From Diphasiastrum complanatum (taxonomy: Eukaryota > Streptophyta > Lycopodiopsida > Lycopodiales > Lycopodiaceae), in assembly GCA_029204225.1 (NCBI GenBank), contig CM055109.1:46974184-47038183 (forward strand): a stretch of DNA of 64,000 nt. Direction: 5' to 3'. Position numbers and translations under genes: made by a program. Positions within the stretch are counted from its first letter, which is position 1, and each line of letters opens with the position of its first letter. Positions 24,070 to 35,040 of this stretch are shown one piece after another. Below the pieces are notes generated by a model that saw only the letters and a list, made by a program, of their open reading frames with translations, was not told the origin of the DNA and did no database searches.

Positions 24070-24760
24070 TCCTTGCTCTTGGAGATCAATTCGTTTTGCC
24101 TCCTTTAGTCCTTTTTTCCTTTAATAAGAAGAAGAAGAAGAAGAACAACAAAAAACGGGAGAGAAGAAACAAAGAGGGCCGCTTCTATATGGATAATGAA
24201 TGTAAAAAGGCTTGGGTGATCTCATTTTTGCCCTAGAGCCCTCTTGGCTTTAGAGCCATGCCCCATGGCCAGTTGGGAAAGAGTGATTCCATCCATCCAT
24301 CGAAAGATTTGTCCCCGTGAAGCTTGCTCCGTTGGAATGGCTTCGGAGAGCCCTTCTACTCACCCTCTCAATGCCCTCAGCTCCTCCTGAATTGTGAACC
24401 GATTCCCCAATCCGCGTTTCATGTCCATGGGGACATGCTCTTACGAAGTTGCGTATGGTCATGGACTAAGAGATTAATCCCGCACTAATGAGGATTCACC
24501 ATGTGTCAGACGAATTTATGCACAAAAAACCAATCGAAAGATTTTCACATAGGGCTGGGGGAAATCTAGGGCATGCTTGCACTTTCACGCATAAACAAGA
24601 GATAAAGAGTAGGTTAAGTTCATATTTATTTGGTGAGTTTTAATGTTACTCATTACAAGTTCTATTTGCATCCTTTCTTGGTCATTTTGTCTTTGTCAAA
24701 ACTTGGTAAAAAGTTTTTAATGGGCAACAGAGTAAAAACAAACTTCATGTAATTTGGATC
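24070..24760. other. Probable PTB promoter region, no gene seen
   Basis: Immediately upstream of PTB on the minus strand. It holds a short AAG trinucleotide run (about 24128-24145) and no recognisable gene. No convincing TATA box was found near the start; a TATA-less promoter with a purine-rich leader is plausible. Confidence 0.4.
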
Positions 24761-24763
24761 AAT

Positions 24764-25051
24764 ATGAAGGGAGTTACGAAGAAGCTCGACTTCCAGAGTA
24801 TCAAGTGTGTTTTCATCAGCTACACTACTTCAAATCAAGCCTACAAGTTGTTCGATCCCATCGAGTCGAAGATATTCACTAGCCGGGATGTCATCTTCAT
24901 TGAAGATCAGTTTCAAGACCTCAAAGGAAAGGGCAGTTCCCATGTAGCCGACCTATCAGATTCTCCTGATGCTTTGAACTTTCCAGTTCCGCAGTCGACT
25001 ATTCCTATTGAAGGTCCAAGCTCCTCTATTCTTGACGAACAACGTGCTTGA
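24764..25051 (+). pseudogene. Ty1/copia integrase C-terminal fragment
   Basis: The plus-strand frame has KKLDFQSIKCVFISYTTSNQ, AYKLFDPIESKIFTSRDVIF and IEDQF. This is the conserved copia stretch just after the integrase core (K-x-K-C-x-F-x-G-Y ... K-Y/A-Y-R-x-x-x-P ... I-x-x-S-R-D-V-x-F-x-E). Gly in F-x-G-Y is Ser here. The frame continues as a Ser/Pro-rich linker and stops at 25051. Neither the integrase catalytic core nor RT is found next to it, so it is an isolated fragment. Confidence 0.85.
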
Positions 25052-25059
25052 AATCTCTC

Positions 25060-28000
25060 TCTCGCGGGTGTGCTTGAATCCCTCTCTCGATGGTGCGACT
25101 GCCTGCATCTCTGATTTTGTGGGTATGGCGGCTCAGAGGAAAGAAGAAGTGGTCGGAACCCAACCCTAGTCTTTTCTTTTTGTTTTCTTTTTTTAAAACC
25201 TTATGGGGACTTTGTTAGCCTTGTTGCTTTTGGTTTGGCCTTTAAGGGTTTGCATGCATGAGGAGCTTTTTGCTTGCGGGTGGATATTTATTCACTGGCT
25301 ACTCTTAATTTCTCTTCTTGTAATCGCTCGAAAAAATGGCTAAGCCTAATGATAGGTAACCAAAGGTGAAGCTTTGTATTGATTTAGGATGAAGATTTCG
25401 GAAAATGGAATTACCGATTCTCCCAAACTTAACTGGGTGAATATTGGAAGATGACTTTATTATCCTAACTGTAATGTCTATGTGTTTGATGTTAAAAATT
25501 CACAATTCTAGCTTGACTAGTTTTGGTCATATGACTTGTAATGTGGCTTGTCACACGTGCCAAATAGCATAGGATTCCATTCATAAGGATGTTCTCAAGT
25601 AGACCTAAGTGTTAGAACCTTTGGAATGAGTCCAAATTATGCTTAGATACAAGGGAGAAAAAATAGGAGCTATTTTTGGTAATTCTTGCATTGTTGAGGG
25701 ATCTCCAAGATTCCAACCCTAACTTGGTAGGGATGAAAGATCCACCAAAATTAGCATTAGGAATAGGTTTAGGGCTACTCATACCTGCCCAAAACCGTGA
25801 TGGATCATGTATATATAGGTGATGATATCTCACCAAAATCAATCAAGCAATTTCATGTTTTTTCTCTCATAATGGTGCAATTGCTCTCTATGTTCATAAT
25901 TGTTTGAGTACTTGTGATTACTAATGATTATAGGAATGAATGTAGGTCTGGTGTACAGTACTCAGACTGTGGGAGGCCGTACTTTCACACGTGTGAAGCC
26001 TTCTTCAAGGATTTGGGCCATTTAGTGAGGTTCAAGCATAGATTTTTGATGGATTTTGATGGTTCAACTTGTGCTAATCTTATGAAATCATAATCTATTG
26101 TTTCCCTCATCATTTCAAGTGTTTTAGGATCCTTATTTGCTGTAATTTTTACATTGATCATGGATTGATGACTGTCAATAAATTATTGATTCTTCAAGGT
26201 AATTTTCTCCAGACAAGTGCTCTGAAAGGGGAATTAAAATTCCTGGTACTATGCTAGCTAACGATTTAACTTTGGAGTTGGATTACTCCTAGTTAATTAA
26301 GTTAAATGATATTTTTAGATTCTTCCTTTTCGACTTCGGTGGTGCACCGAGAGGCTTATCCTAAATGAGAGGCTTATCCTAAATGATTTTGATACTTGTT
26401 AAAGTGAATAAATGGAATAAAGGCCATAATTTTTGGAGGTAACTATACATTCGATAAAAAATTTGTGTATCGAATATCGTAAAAGAGTACCGGGATCCAA
26501 TTTTTATGGATTTTCCATTAAGTTCAGGCAACGTTAACAAAGTAATACTTAAGCTAGTGTAGTCAAAAGGGTAGCAGCCTAGCATTTACTAGTGTCAAAG
26601 GAGTTTTCAGTGCCTTCGCGAATGATTTTTTTCGAGTGACCGAAAAATCTAAGGGAGGAAGAAAATGTGACACATACGTGGGTAAATGTGATTGTGCTAT
26701 GTAATTTGGATTGGTTAATAATCCTTGTATGGAAATTGCATAGCACCAGTTTTTTGAATTCATTAAGTTGAATTTATTTTGAATATCTATAGGTCCATGA
26801 GTTGACCTATTTGTTATTTAAAATTGTGACATGGAACGAGAATGACACTTGGTCCACATTTGTACCGTAAAGAGCCTTATTCCTATGAGTTGGAACTCTT
26901 AGATGGTAGGAATTCGGTGAAAGTTAGTACCAACTAGGTGGGTTGTTTATGTGACAGTAAAGCCATGTACAAATTATTGTTAAATCACAATTTTGTAAAT
27001 GGATTATTGCGATCCATTAGGAACAGATATGGGGGTACTGCAGTACTTGGTGGAATAGACATGTGCATATCTGGTATTGGGAAATCCAGATAGAGTTTTT
27101 AGATCTCTGGGTTATCGGATAATGCGAATTTAAGATCTTTTTTGAAGATCTGATCCTATCTTTGGTTATAAGATGGTCAGATAATCTTTTTGATTTTCTG
27201 TTGTTCAGATCTAAAAAAGCAAAGAACTTTCTTGGGAGAAAATTGATGGTATGGGACATCGGTGATTTCAAAGAGGGAATTCTTGTGCGAGAATGATCTG
27301 TAGACCAATGGTTAGGATTTACATTATTAGTAATGCTAACAATTGAAACCATTAGTTAAACTTGTTTAGGGTATTTGGAGAGGGTATGAGATATAGATCC
27401 GGATCCCTCAATGGTATCTCATAAATTCCAAATCGGAAACCCCGAAAAGCTATTTCTCTTTTGATTTAAACCTCTACTTTTTAGAAATTTCTTAAATACG
27501 AGACAATTGGATTGAGATTCATATAATTCCTTCCAGTGTAGAACTAGGTTCTTAGAGACTGTTAAAGTTATATGAATTCATACTTCCATTTCAGTTTGTG
27601 AATATAGCTCAGGATCAATTGATGTTTTCAATTGATTAAGTGGAATTTAGACTTCCCGAGCCACTTAATTATCTCTATTTGATAGTTGATTATTGAGAGT
27701 AATGTTTCTATCACTCGTGATAAGATATTTTATGATTTTAAGAAAAAAGTCCGGTTTGTAATAGTATTGGATACTCATTATTGATTTTTTCGAATCTTTG
27801 ATATCTTATATGTTGTCTCTTGAGAATTTTTTAATCAAAATTATGGAATTTCTTTTAAAAGGGGGAGAAGAAAATGATAGGAATAAGACTTTCATGGGAT
27901 CAACCAGTTGCATAGATTTCTTTTGTGGAATCCAGTTTGTGTGCGAATGGTGGAACTATTCGGTGGAATAGAGGAAACCTCTAGTGATTGTTTTGAAAAA

Positions 28001-29689
28001 TCTAGAACTAGAGTAGTTTTGGGGGGTTTTGAGCTACGAGATATTGATGAATAAGAGAAGTAGTGGTAAAGATTAAATTAAGATTCACTGATTGGTTACC
28101 AAGTACCATTTAGTTATGGATTGGATCAGAGGAATAAAGGTTTAATCTTAATCTCATATCCAAAGATGTCTGTATAAGTCATCCTAATCTTGGTTTTTGA
28201 AGTAGGTTGATTGGTTGAAGAAATTTTGTGGGTAAAAGTATGGTGGTTGGAAAACTTGTGACGTGGAATTATTCACTTCAGAGATTTCCTAGATATGTTA
28301 TTTCCTAGTAGCTGAGTTACAAGATTCTCAATTATATGTGTGAGTAACATATGCGGATTTTGGAGGCATCTGTCAGATAATGACATATATGTTTGTATAC
28401 TGGGTCATAGTGAGATTATTCTCCTATGTGCACGATGAATCTTGTTTGGATCTACTATGTATTCCTCGTTACTAAATAGATCTATAAGTTAACTTAAAAA
28501 ATGATTTGGATCTGCACCGAGACATTTAAGATTTTTAAATCATGAGCAATTAACTTGAGTAGTTGATTTACTCATGTGGAAGTTAATTGGTAAAACGGAC
28601 AGTGTGAAGAATATTCATCGAAAACTGTTTGTTTTGTGTGTATTGTTTGTAAGACACATAATTTATGAGTCATTCAGATTCATCAGGGAATTGTGTGCAC
28701 ATGATACTAAATTCTTGGATGAGTATTTCTCAGTTTAAAAATAAACTTGATTCATTAGTGATAGTATCAATGTGAGCTTAATTGGATACCGGATCCTAAT
28801 GGTTCCAAGAATGGTAAACTGAATTTTTGGAATCCAGCAGAACTTTGTAATCTCTAGATGTTGTTCTAGGTGATTGTATAAAGTTTATGCTGTTAAAGAC
28901 TAATGTTGTAATGTTCTTTAATTACTTGGTTGATTGTAGAATTTGGAAGTCATAATCTGGTCAAGAATTGGATTGAAAGAATATTCTTGGAATCCAATAA
29001 TTTTCCTTGTGGAAAAGATTTCAGAATGATTCTTATATTTCATGAGTTGTATGTTGTGCATATACTCCAGTATTATTTTTAATGACATACTTTTTGAATC
29101 GTTTAAATTATGATCGACGAATCATAAGATTCTAAATGTTTATGATTGACGGATCATAAATTGATACTTAAAGATCATTAGAAGATTATAAGGAAATGTG
29201 AGGATTCTTAAGATAATGAGTAATTCTTGATCAATTGGGAGAGCCAAGGATTTAGATATGTTATTTGAACTCTAAATTTATTTACTCACTCTAGCACATA
29301 CTTGAGATTGTGTGGATCTCACAAGCATTTTCATTAAGTAATTGCTTACTTATGAGGAATTTGTTGACCTTACATATTGTAGTCTATAAGTGTTTGTGTG
29401 CAAAGTTCAGTCTATATCTCCAGATTTATAGGAGACAGATAAATCTATTAAGATACGGATAGTTGCTTATTTCCTGCATATTATGCTAGAAATGGGGCTA
29501 TTAACTCATTAGCGTAACTGCAGTACTCTGGATTGAGTTATAAATGTTTGAGACTTGATTGATCTCCTAGAGATTTTAAATGACTAAATTAAGGTATTTT
29601 AGAATATTTGGATATTCTAAGAATATTTGTACTAAGAAGCATTATTATCTACAAAAAATTGTGGGCAGATTTTAGACTATGATTAAAAT
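25060..29689 (+). mobile_element. 4.6 kb AT/TG-rich stretch, probably a decayed gypsy interior
   Basis: No frame of useful length and no recognisable domain is present over more than 4 kb. Base use is skewed to T, A and G with C scarce on the plus strand. It leads directly into a recognisable plus-strand chromovirus integrase tail (29690-29965), PPT and LTR start. The most economical reading is the gag-pol interior of that element, decayed beyond recognition by eye. A 5' LTR was not found. Confidence 0.4.
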
Positions 29690-29965
29690 GGAATTTTTTT
29701 ACCTTGGATTTGATCTCTGAAATAAAGAAGTTGATTCACCCAGTGGTTCATGTAATTAGGGTTACATGAAGGTGATGAACTTTTGTTTTGGAGTAGATCA
29801 ACCCATTTGGAGGATTTATCGCTTAGTGTATCTTTTGGAATTTGAGTTAGTATTCAAGAGTAGGGGCAAGCAATTGAAGAATTGTTGCATCTATGAGTAC
29901 TTATTCAGATGGAAAGATCAGACTAAGAATAATGATTCATGGAAAAGACTGAAAGCTTAAGGAAT
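29690..29965 (+). pseudogene. Chromovirus (Ty3/gypsy) integrase C-terminus and chromodomain remnant
   Basis: At about 29703-29755 the plus strand reads LDLISEIKKLIHPVVHV, matching the K-I-H-P-V-F-H-V-S motif before the chromodomain of plant chromoviruses. The following frame (29766-29960) contains IYEYLFRWKDQTKNNDSWKR, matching the chromodomain core (E-Y-L-V-K-W-K-x-L-P-x-x-x-A-T-W-E). A further piece reads EDKLCLREE before the polypurine tract. Frames are broken by stops. In active chromoviruses this domain is thought to steer integration to heterochromatin marks. Confidence 0.75.
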
Positions 29966-30009
29966 AGTTTCATGTTTTCTTTTTTTCATTCTGAGGACAA
30001 ATTATGTTT

Positions 30010-30022
30010 AAGGGAGGAATAA
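30010..30022 (+). promoter_or_regulatory. Polypurine tract of the chromovirus remnant
   Basis: AAGGGAGGAATAA lies immediately before TGTTATGGCC, the probable start of a 3' LTR, and just after the decayed chromodomain. It is the expected primer site for plus-strand DNA synthesis and supports plus orientation. Confidence 0.65.
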
Positions 30023-30499
30023 TGTTATGGCCATATGCAGTAAAGGACATAGAATAGTCCTAATATGGTAGACCGGCCCTCCAGTATTTGAGATTATTGG
30101 TCACGCCTAGATTTTATTCCACTTTGAGGCTTGTTGGTGACTAATGACCTTGAGAAGACCCAGACACTCTGATTGAGACATATGGAGCAGTGCATGTACG
30201 TGTGACTGATATAGGCATGAGGCATGCATAAAGAGCTGTGATCTATTTATAGTTGACCAGCATGGGGATTGCATGGGTTCATGCACAGGATCCTACTCTC
30301 TATATATTGAGGTAGAGTTTATCCCATCAACGACTTTGGTCTAGGTTACCAGCTGAGCTCTTCTCCTCTTGCTATCACATGGGGGCTAGATCAAAAAGGA
30401 CTCTCCAGGAGGGATCTAGGAAACGGTTGCGTGGTTTTGCTCCACGGTCTCTCTTGTTGTGATTTCCTATCTTCATCTTAGGGGTTTTCCCTAGTGGTC

Positions 30500-30500
<1 letters not shown>
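30023..30500 (+). mobile_element. 3' LTR (partial) of the chromovirus remnant
   Basis: Begins TGTTATGGCC right after a polypurine tract and continues without coding potential to a (AG)21 tract at 30501-30542. A TATA-like TATATATTGAGG lies near 30300. The CA end and a matching 5' copy were not found, so the LTR may be truncated at the microsatellite. Confidence 0.6.

Positions 30501-30542
<42 letters not shown>
30501..30542. repeat. (AG)21 microsatellite
   Basis: An uninterrupted 42-base AG tract at a junction between the chromovirus LTR and a different dispersed repeat (30543 onward). Confidence 0.95.
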
Positions 30543-30544
<2 letters not shown>

Positions 30545-31399
30545 AAAAGCATTCACATAGTTTTGCTTGCTTAAGCAAGACCAAATCCTTTGAAATCTTT
30601 ATTCATAAGCCAAAAAGGTAAATATGTAGCTGAAAAGATAAATACAATACAAAAGCACCGCAAAGGAAAACTGATTTCAAGACATCCAGCTGGTACCTGC
30701 CACCATCCCACAACACAAAACCGCACGAGTTAGCATGCGAGGAAGACAGGTGTCAACGTCGAACGTCAGTCGTTATCCATGTACAAATCAAGCTTTACTA
30801 CTTAACAACATGATTATCAATGGAAAAATCATAGTCCAAGTCTACTCATTCCAGTAGGAATTTTAATGATAGGCCAAATTGTCTTTTTATCGTATCAGGG
30901 TGAGTGCCATACCAATCAGTGTTGCGGTATTGGTCCATATCAATAAGTTAATTGTATTATAAAGCATGCAGAAAAAAATTAACCGTACATAAAAATTGCT
31001 TTCAGCAAATAGGATGAGTGAAGAAACACACGCAAAGGTATTAGGGCAAATCCATGCCATACTAATCCTTATGACTGTTAAAAGTAACGATCGTGCACTG
31101 TTGTCAAGACCCCTGAGCAAATCCATTATAGTGGGTTTCTTTCCTTGCCTAACCTAAATCCAAGATCTAGTCAATCTAACATCATAGAGACGGAGTTAGT
31201 TGTCACGCATAGGTTCGTTCCCATGAGAGCGATAGTTTTAGTTCAGATTTCAGCATGAATGGAAGATCCAAACTCTAAATCTACATCCATTAACCCTATT
31301 CTTTAACACTACGATCCATTAACTCCTCGATCCATAACAAAGATAGTTTACACTTCCTCTCTCTCTCTCTCTTTCTCTCTCATAAAAAGTATAATAACA
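30543..31399 (-). mobile_element. Dispersed LTR-family fragments
   Basis: 30543-30660 resembles 7848-7960, and 31190-31240 resembles 7595-7640 (TGTCACRCATAGRTTCG). 31040-31130 resembles 40440-40520 (AAATCCATGCCAT...ACTGTTAA). The last pair differs mainly by a gap of about 25 bases whose edges carry short ACTGTT repeats. The family is probably the LTR of the Tat-like element near 7.6 kb. A CT tract (31356-31382) marks the edge of the inserted element at 31400. No gene is present. Confidence 0.5.
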
Positions 31400-31884
31400 T
31401 GCAATCCCAATAACAATCAGATCCAACAATTAGCAAAAATCCAAAGAAAGCATGAGAGATGGAGAAGGAAAGAAGAAGAGCAAGGACATTCATCAACCCA
31501 TTTCTGAAGAGAACCAATCTACTTTATTGAAATGAGGAAATGAACATGAGGAGCAACTCGAGTTGGTCCCTTCTTATAGTAGAGAGGAGGACCTTGGCCT
31601 CTGAATCCTATTGGTCCATTCTTGCCTCTCTTTTTATTCAAATTTAAAAAAGTGTTGGAACCATCAAAATTGGAGGGAAACCCAACTTTATTCACTAACT
31701 TGACATTTAGGGCCTGCGACATTAAAAGTCCCGCAAAAAGGCCTAAAGTCCTTTTATTGACTTTTAACTAATCAATCAAATAACTATGTGATCATCGGGT
31801 TGGACTTACACACGCAGGGTGCCAAATCCCTCTCACTTATTAACTAGGGTTAGGGTTGTCTTGGGATCCGCAAACCCTCCAACA
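31400..31884 (-). mobile_element. 3' LTR of a rearranged minus-strand gypsy element
   Basis: 485 bases that recur as a close direct repeat at 39837-40311. On the minus strand it starts TGTTGGAGGG and ends GGGATTGCA, has a TATA-like CTATAAGAAGG and then an AATAAA-type signal (TTCAATAAAG), so the transcribed strand is minus. A purine-rich tract adjoins its upstream side (31885-31899). No 5-bp target duplication is found between the outer flanks of the two LTRs. Confidence 0.85.
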
Positions 31885-31899
31885 GTATCCCCCACCAAA
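31885..31899 (-). promoter_or_regulatory. Polypurine tract
   Basis: The minus strand reads TTTGGTGGGGGATAC directly before the LTR start TGTTGG. Its position supports minus-strand orientation of the element bounded by 31400 and 40311. Confidence 0.6.
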
Positions 31900-31929
31900 A
31901 TTGGTGGCGGTCCCACGACACCTGCAATA

Positions 31930-34865
31930 TGCAGTTATGGGGGACTTTTATTGGCTTCGCGCCGAATCTTGATTGAATGGTGCTGCACCTTCTCCATAAA
32001 ATCGAGACGTGCAGTATTAAAATCCAAATTGTGTGGCAGAAAACAACAATGGGCTCCGACAATCCACTTTGAGGTTGTCCATGATGTGAAGCGTGATTCC
32101 CAAGAGCCTCCCATCATTGCTGCACAAAAATATAACCGATCAACCGACAACTGATCTTTGATTTGCTCTGAGGCCATCAGCTTATTTGGATCGAATGCCA
32201 GAGGAGGGAGACAATCGTGTTATATGGTTGCCACTGATGCCAACATAGTTAGATCTTTAGCAAACATTGCCGATTGTCGCACCGTTGGATCTGGAGAGTG
32301 GACATATTCTCTCTGATAGGCTTGTAAGGCGCGGTGGAAATCCACTGAGATTGTCCAGCTGTAGGGCTGATGGATGATTAGCCAATTGGGCATATGGATG
32401 GTGATCTTGTCCATAGCCAATCCCAAATCTTTCCATTTAGTCCTTCGCGACATTGGCACATAATAGAGATCTACCCACAATTGGCGAGGGCTGGCGACGT
32501 TATTCCTAATTGATTTCAGATTTTTTTCAAAAACAGTGATTCTCCATTGTGGCTGCTCTTCCAATGCTGATATTTTGTCCAATTCTTTGTCGGCCTCGAT
32601 CTCAGAGGTCTTAAACTTCAGAACCCATCCACCACGCAAGGACTCATGCGGGTGTTGCTTTAAGAAGGTCTGGATCTGGTCCTCGATGTTGATGGGCCTT
32701 CTGAATAGAGGTGTGGTCCTTGATGAAGATGGATCTGCTTGTACTGCTGGTAGGATTGGCGGTTGTTCTGCTATATCTGGAGCTCCCCCTGGTTCATGCT
32801 CGAATCTACCCCTGTATCCATTGGTACAGCTTCTTGGTGCGGAGGGTAGAATTGCAGCATGACCGGTACGTGGATTTGTGGTCCGCTTCCAACACTTGTG
32901 CGACAGCTTTTTCATAGGCGGTGATAGTCTCTTTAGCCTTTGCCAACTCGGTTGAAGCTGTTCCTTTGAACCTATCAAAGCGGCCTTGGAATCCCTGAAG
33001 GGCCACTTTGTATGTCTCTACTTTCTTGAACAAATACGCAATCTTCGTCGGTGTGACCGGATGATCTGGTATTTGTGTTTGAAGATACACATCACGTTCA
33101 AGAGTGGTCACATCCAATTCACCTTGAAGCCACGTGCGATCTTGTTCAGCCATCTGTAATTGACCCTTCAGCAACTGTACTTGTTGCTTTACATCCTGCA
33201 CGGCCTTATCCATCTGATCATGTGCGGTTGTCAGGGCATTTTGTAGAGAGCTGACATAGTCTTCCAAGCGATCAGCTTGTTGCTGGGCCAACTTCTTTTC
33301 GGCTTCAGCCTTGTCTTCATGTTGTTTGGCAATCTTTAACTCTCGATCCAGCTGGACAAATTTTTGGTTGATCAGAGTGTTTTCGGACCCCAGATCGGAG
33401 ATTCTCTGCTCCATTTCCTTCTTCTTATCCAACATAGACTGGATTACTTGCGCAAGGCTTGAGACCAAACCAAGAGCATCACCAGAATCGACGGTGGTGG
33501 AGGCGGTAGCAGCAGGAGGACCTGATGGAATTGTCCATGGTTGGCGTGGAATAGATGCCACTAGGTCTTCTTCTTCAAAAATGTCTTTCTCTTCAAATCC
33601 CTCAAGCACTGTGGCATCAAACTGTTTTGGTGATTTTACAGCTTTGTCGACCCGAAGTGCGGCTGGGCTTTATTTCCTATGAGGTTGCTGGCTGACATCT
33701 TCAACACCAACAGTAGATTCATGGATATGGCCGAATTCTCTTCTAGGGGATTGGAGTTCAAAGGGAGCAGGGCTCTGGGACATTTCAAAAATTTTGACGG
33801 CCCCAAGGGGATCAGAATCATCAAACATATCCATAAAAAACTTCGTGTTTGGTGAAGTGGCTTCAGTGTGTGGGGGTGTGGCGGCCTGGGCAGCTGTGAT
33901 GGGAATGGTAGGCCCAATGGTCACAGACTGTCCTTGATTGGAAGTAGAGGCGATAGAAGCATCAGAGGCTAGGGGAATGGGAAGTTCAATGCAAACAGCA
34001 GCAGGGGGTGGAAGCGCAACTGACAAGGTATGCCTAGTGCGATGTCGTGACGTGGAAGGCGAATCGGAAATTACGATCTCGCTGCGTGGACGACGACGAC
34101 TATGAGAAGTTGAGGCCTGGTGAGACGACTCGGCCGGTGCTTCTTCGTAGATCGAAAGCACATATTCCAGGTGGAAGCCATGGATTTTGTTTTCTAAGTG
34201 AGAAGTGGCTAAAAGGGACAATAAAAAGCCAGCAGCGAACTGCTGCTTAATATTGGCCTTAATAGCTCGTTTGAGCTCACCAGAAACAGTCTTGAACCAA
34301 TTATATGGTTCAAGAGGGGCTTTGGCCAACTTGGTGTGGGAATCCACTATCCTATGGAGGATCTGTGATGTGATGCAGTCTTTCTTAAGGTTGTCAACCA
34401 TTAGGCAGTTGTTCAGTAGTTGGGTAGCAACGCGGATTGGAGGCTTTGTGACGGCTTCCAAAAGGTATCCATCATTGGTCCAGTGCAGATCATTAGTGAG
34501 GTCCATGTAGGGCTTGATGGCCTGTTTGGCCTGCTTGTGATTGGGTGAGGCCTGCGTACTGAATGTTATACCTATGGCTGCAAGGGCGTCCTTAGTGATG
34601 CGCACCTTGTGTGTGGATCCCTAGAAAGTGATATAAAATTTGATTTTTTTTCCTTCCATATACTAAAGGCAAGAGTGATGAAATCCATATTGATCATGCC
34701 AGAAAAGACTCTCTTATGAATAGTCATCGCAGTGAGCAGAGGCTCTGCACGGGTCATCCACTAAGTGACCATGCTTGTGCTAGGAAGGATCATGATGTCC
34801 GTTGCAGATGGGACATCACGATGGATAGTATAGCACGAAGATTGGGAAGTATCAGTAGAAGACAT
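31930..34865 (-). pseudogene. Long accessory coding region of the gypsy element (coiled coil, unknown function)
   Basis: About 2.9 kb on the minus strand forms one broken coding region of roughly 950 codons from MSSTDTSQSSC (34865), joined by a few frameshifts. The N-terminal third (34757-34150) contains KDALAAIGITF and PYMDLTNDLHWTNDGYLLEA. A Ser/Arg/Pro-rich linker follows. The middle (33609-33000) is a strong coiled coil with KKKEMEQRISDLGSENTLIN and EKKLAQQQADRLEDYVSSLQ. The C-terminal third has LYYVPMSRRTKWKDLGLAMD and reaches almost to the 3' LTR. I recognise no family and no Cys knuckle, protease or RT motif. It lies in the sense orientation of the LTRs between the pol block and the PPT, where Tat-lineage elements can carry extra frames. 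It is degenerate but still largely open. Confidence 0.6.
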
Positions 34866-35040
34866 AGTAATCAGAAAGGAAATATAAAACGCGTGAAAGT
34901 GTTTCAGAAAGCAGTGCAGGAATTTTGGAAGGCTTTGGTCGCAAGAAAAATTTGCAAGAGCTTCGCTAGCACAAGTGAGGAACGAGCCGAAAATAGCCAA
35001 CTTATAGCAGGATACTGTCAATTGGAATGAAGCTCTTGCA

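Noticed and set aside
31840-31860. Telomere-like ACTAGGGTTAGGGTTG
   Set aside because: Only two units, and it recurs at the same place in the second LTR (about 40271), so it is part of the LTR, not an interstitial telomere.
32536-33682. Plus-strand frames over 32536-32862 and 33311-33682
   Set aside because: Opposite-strand shadows of the coiled-coil region, with Cys/Ser-rich composition typical of such shadows.
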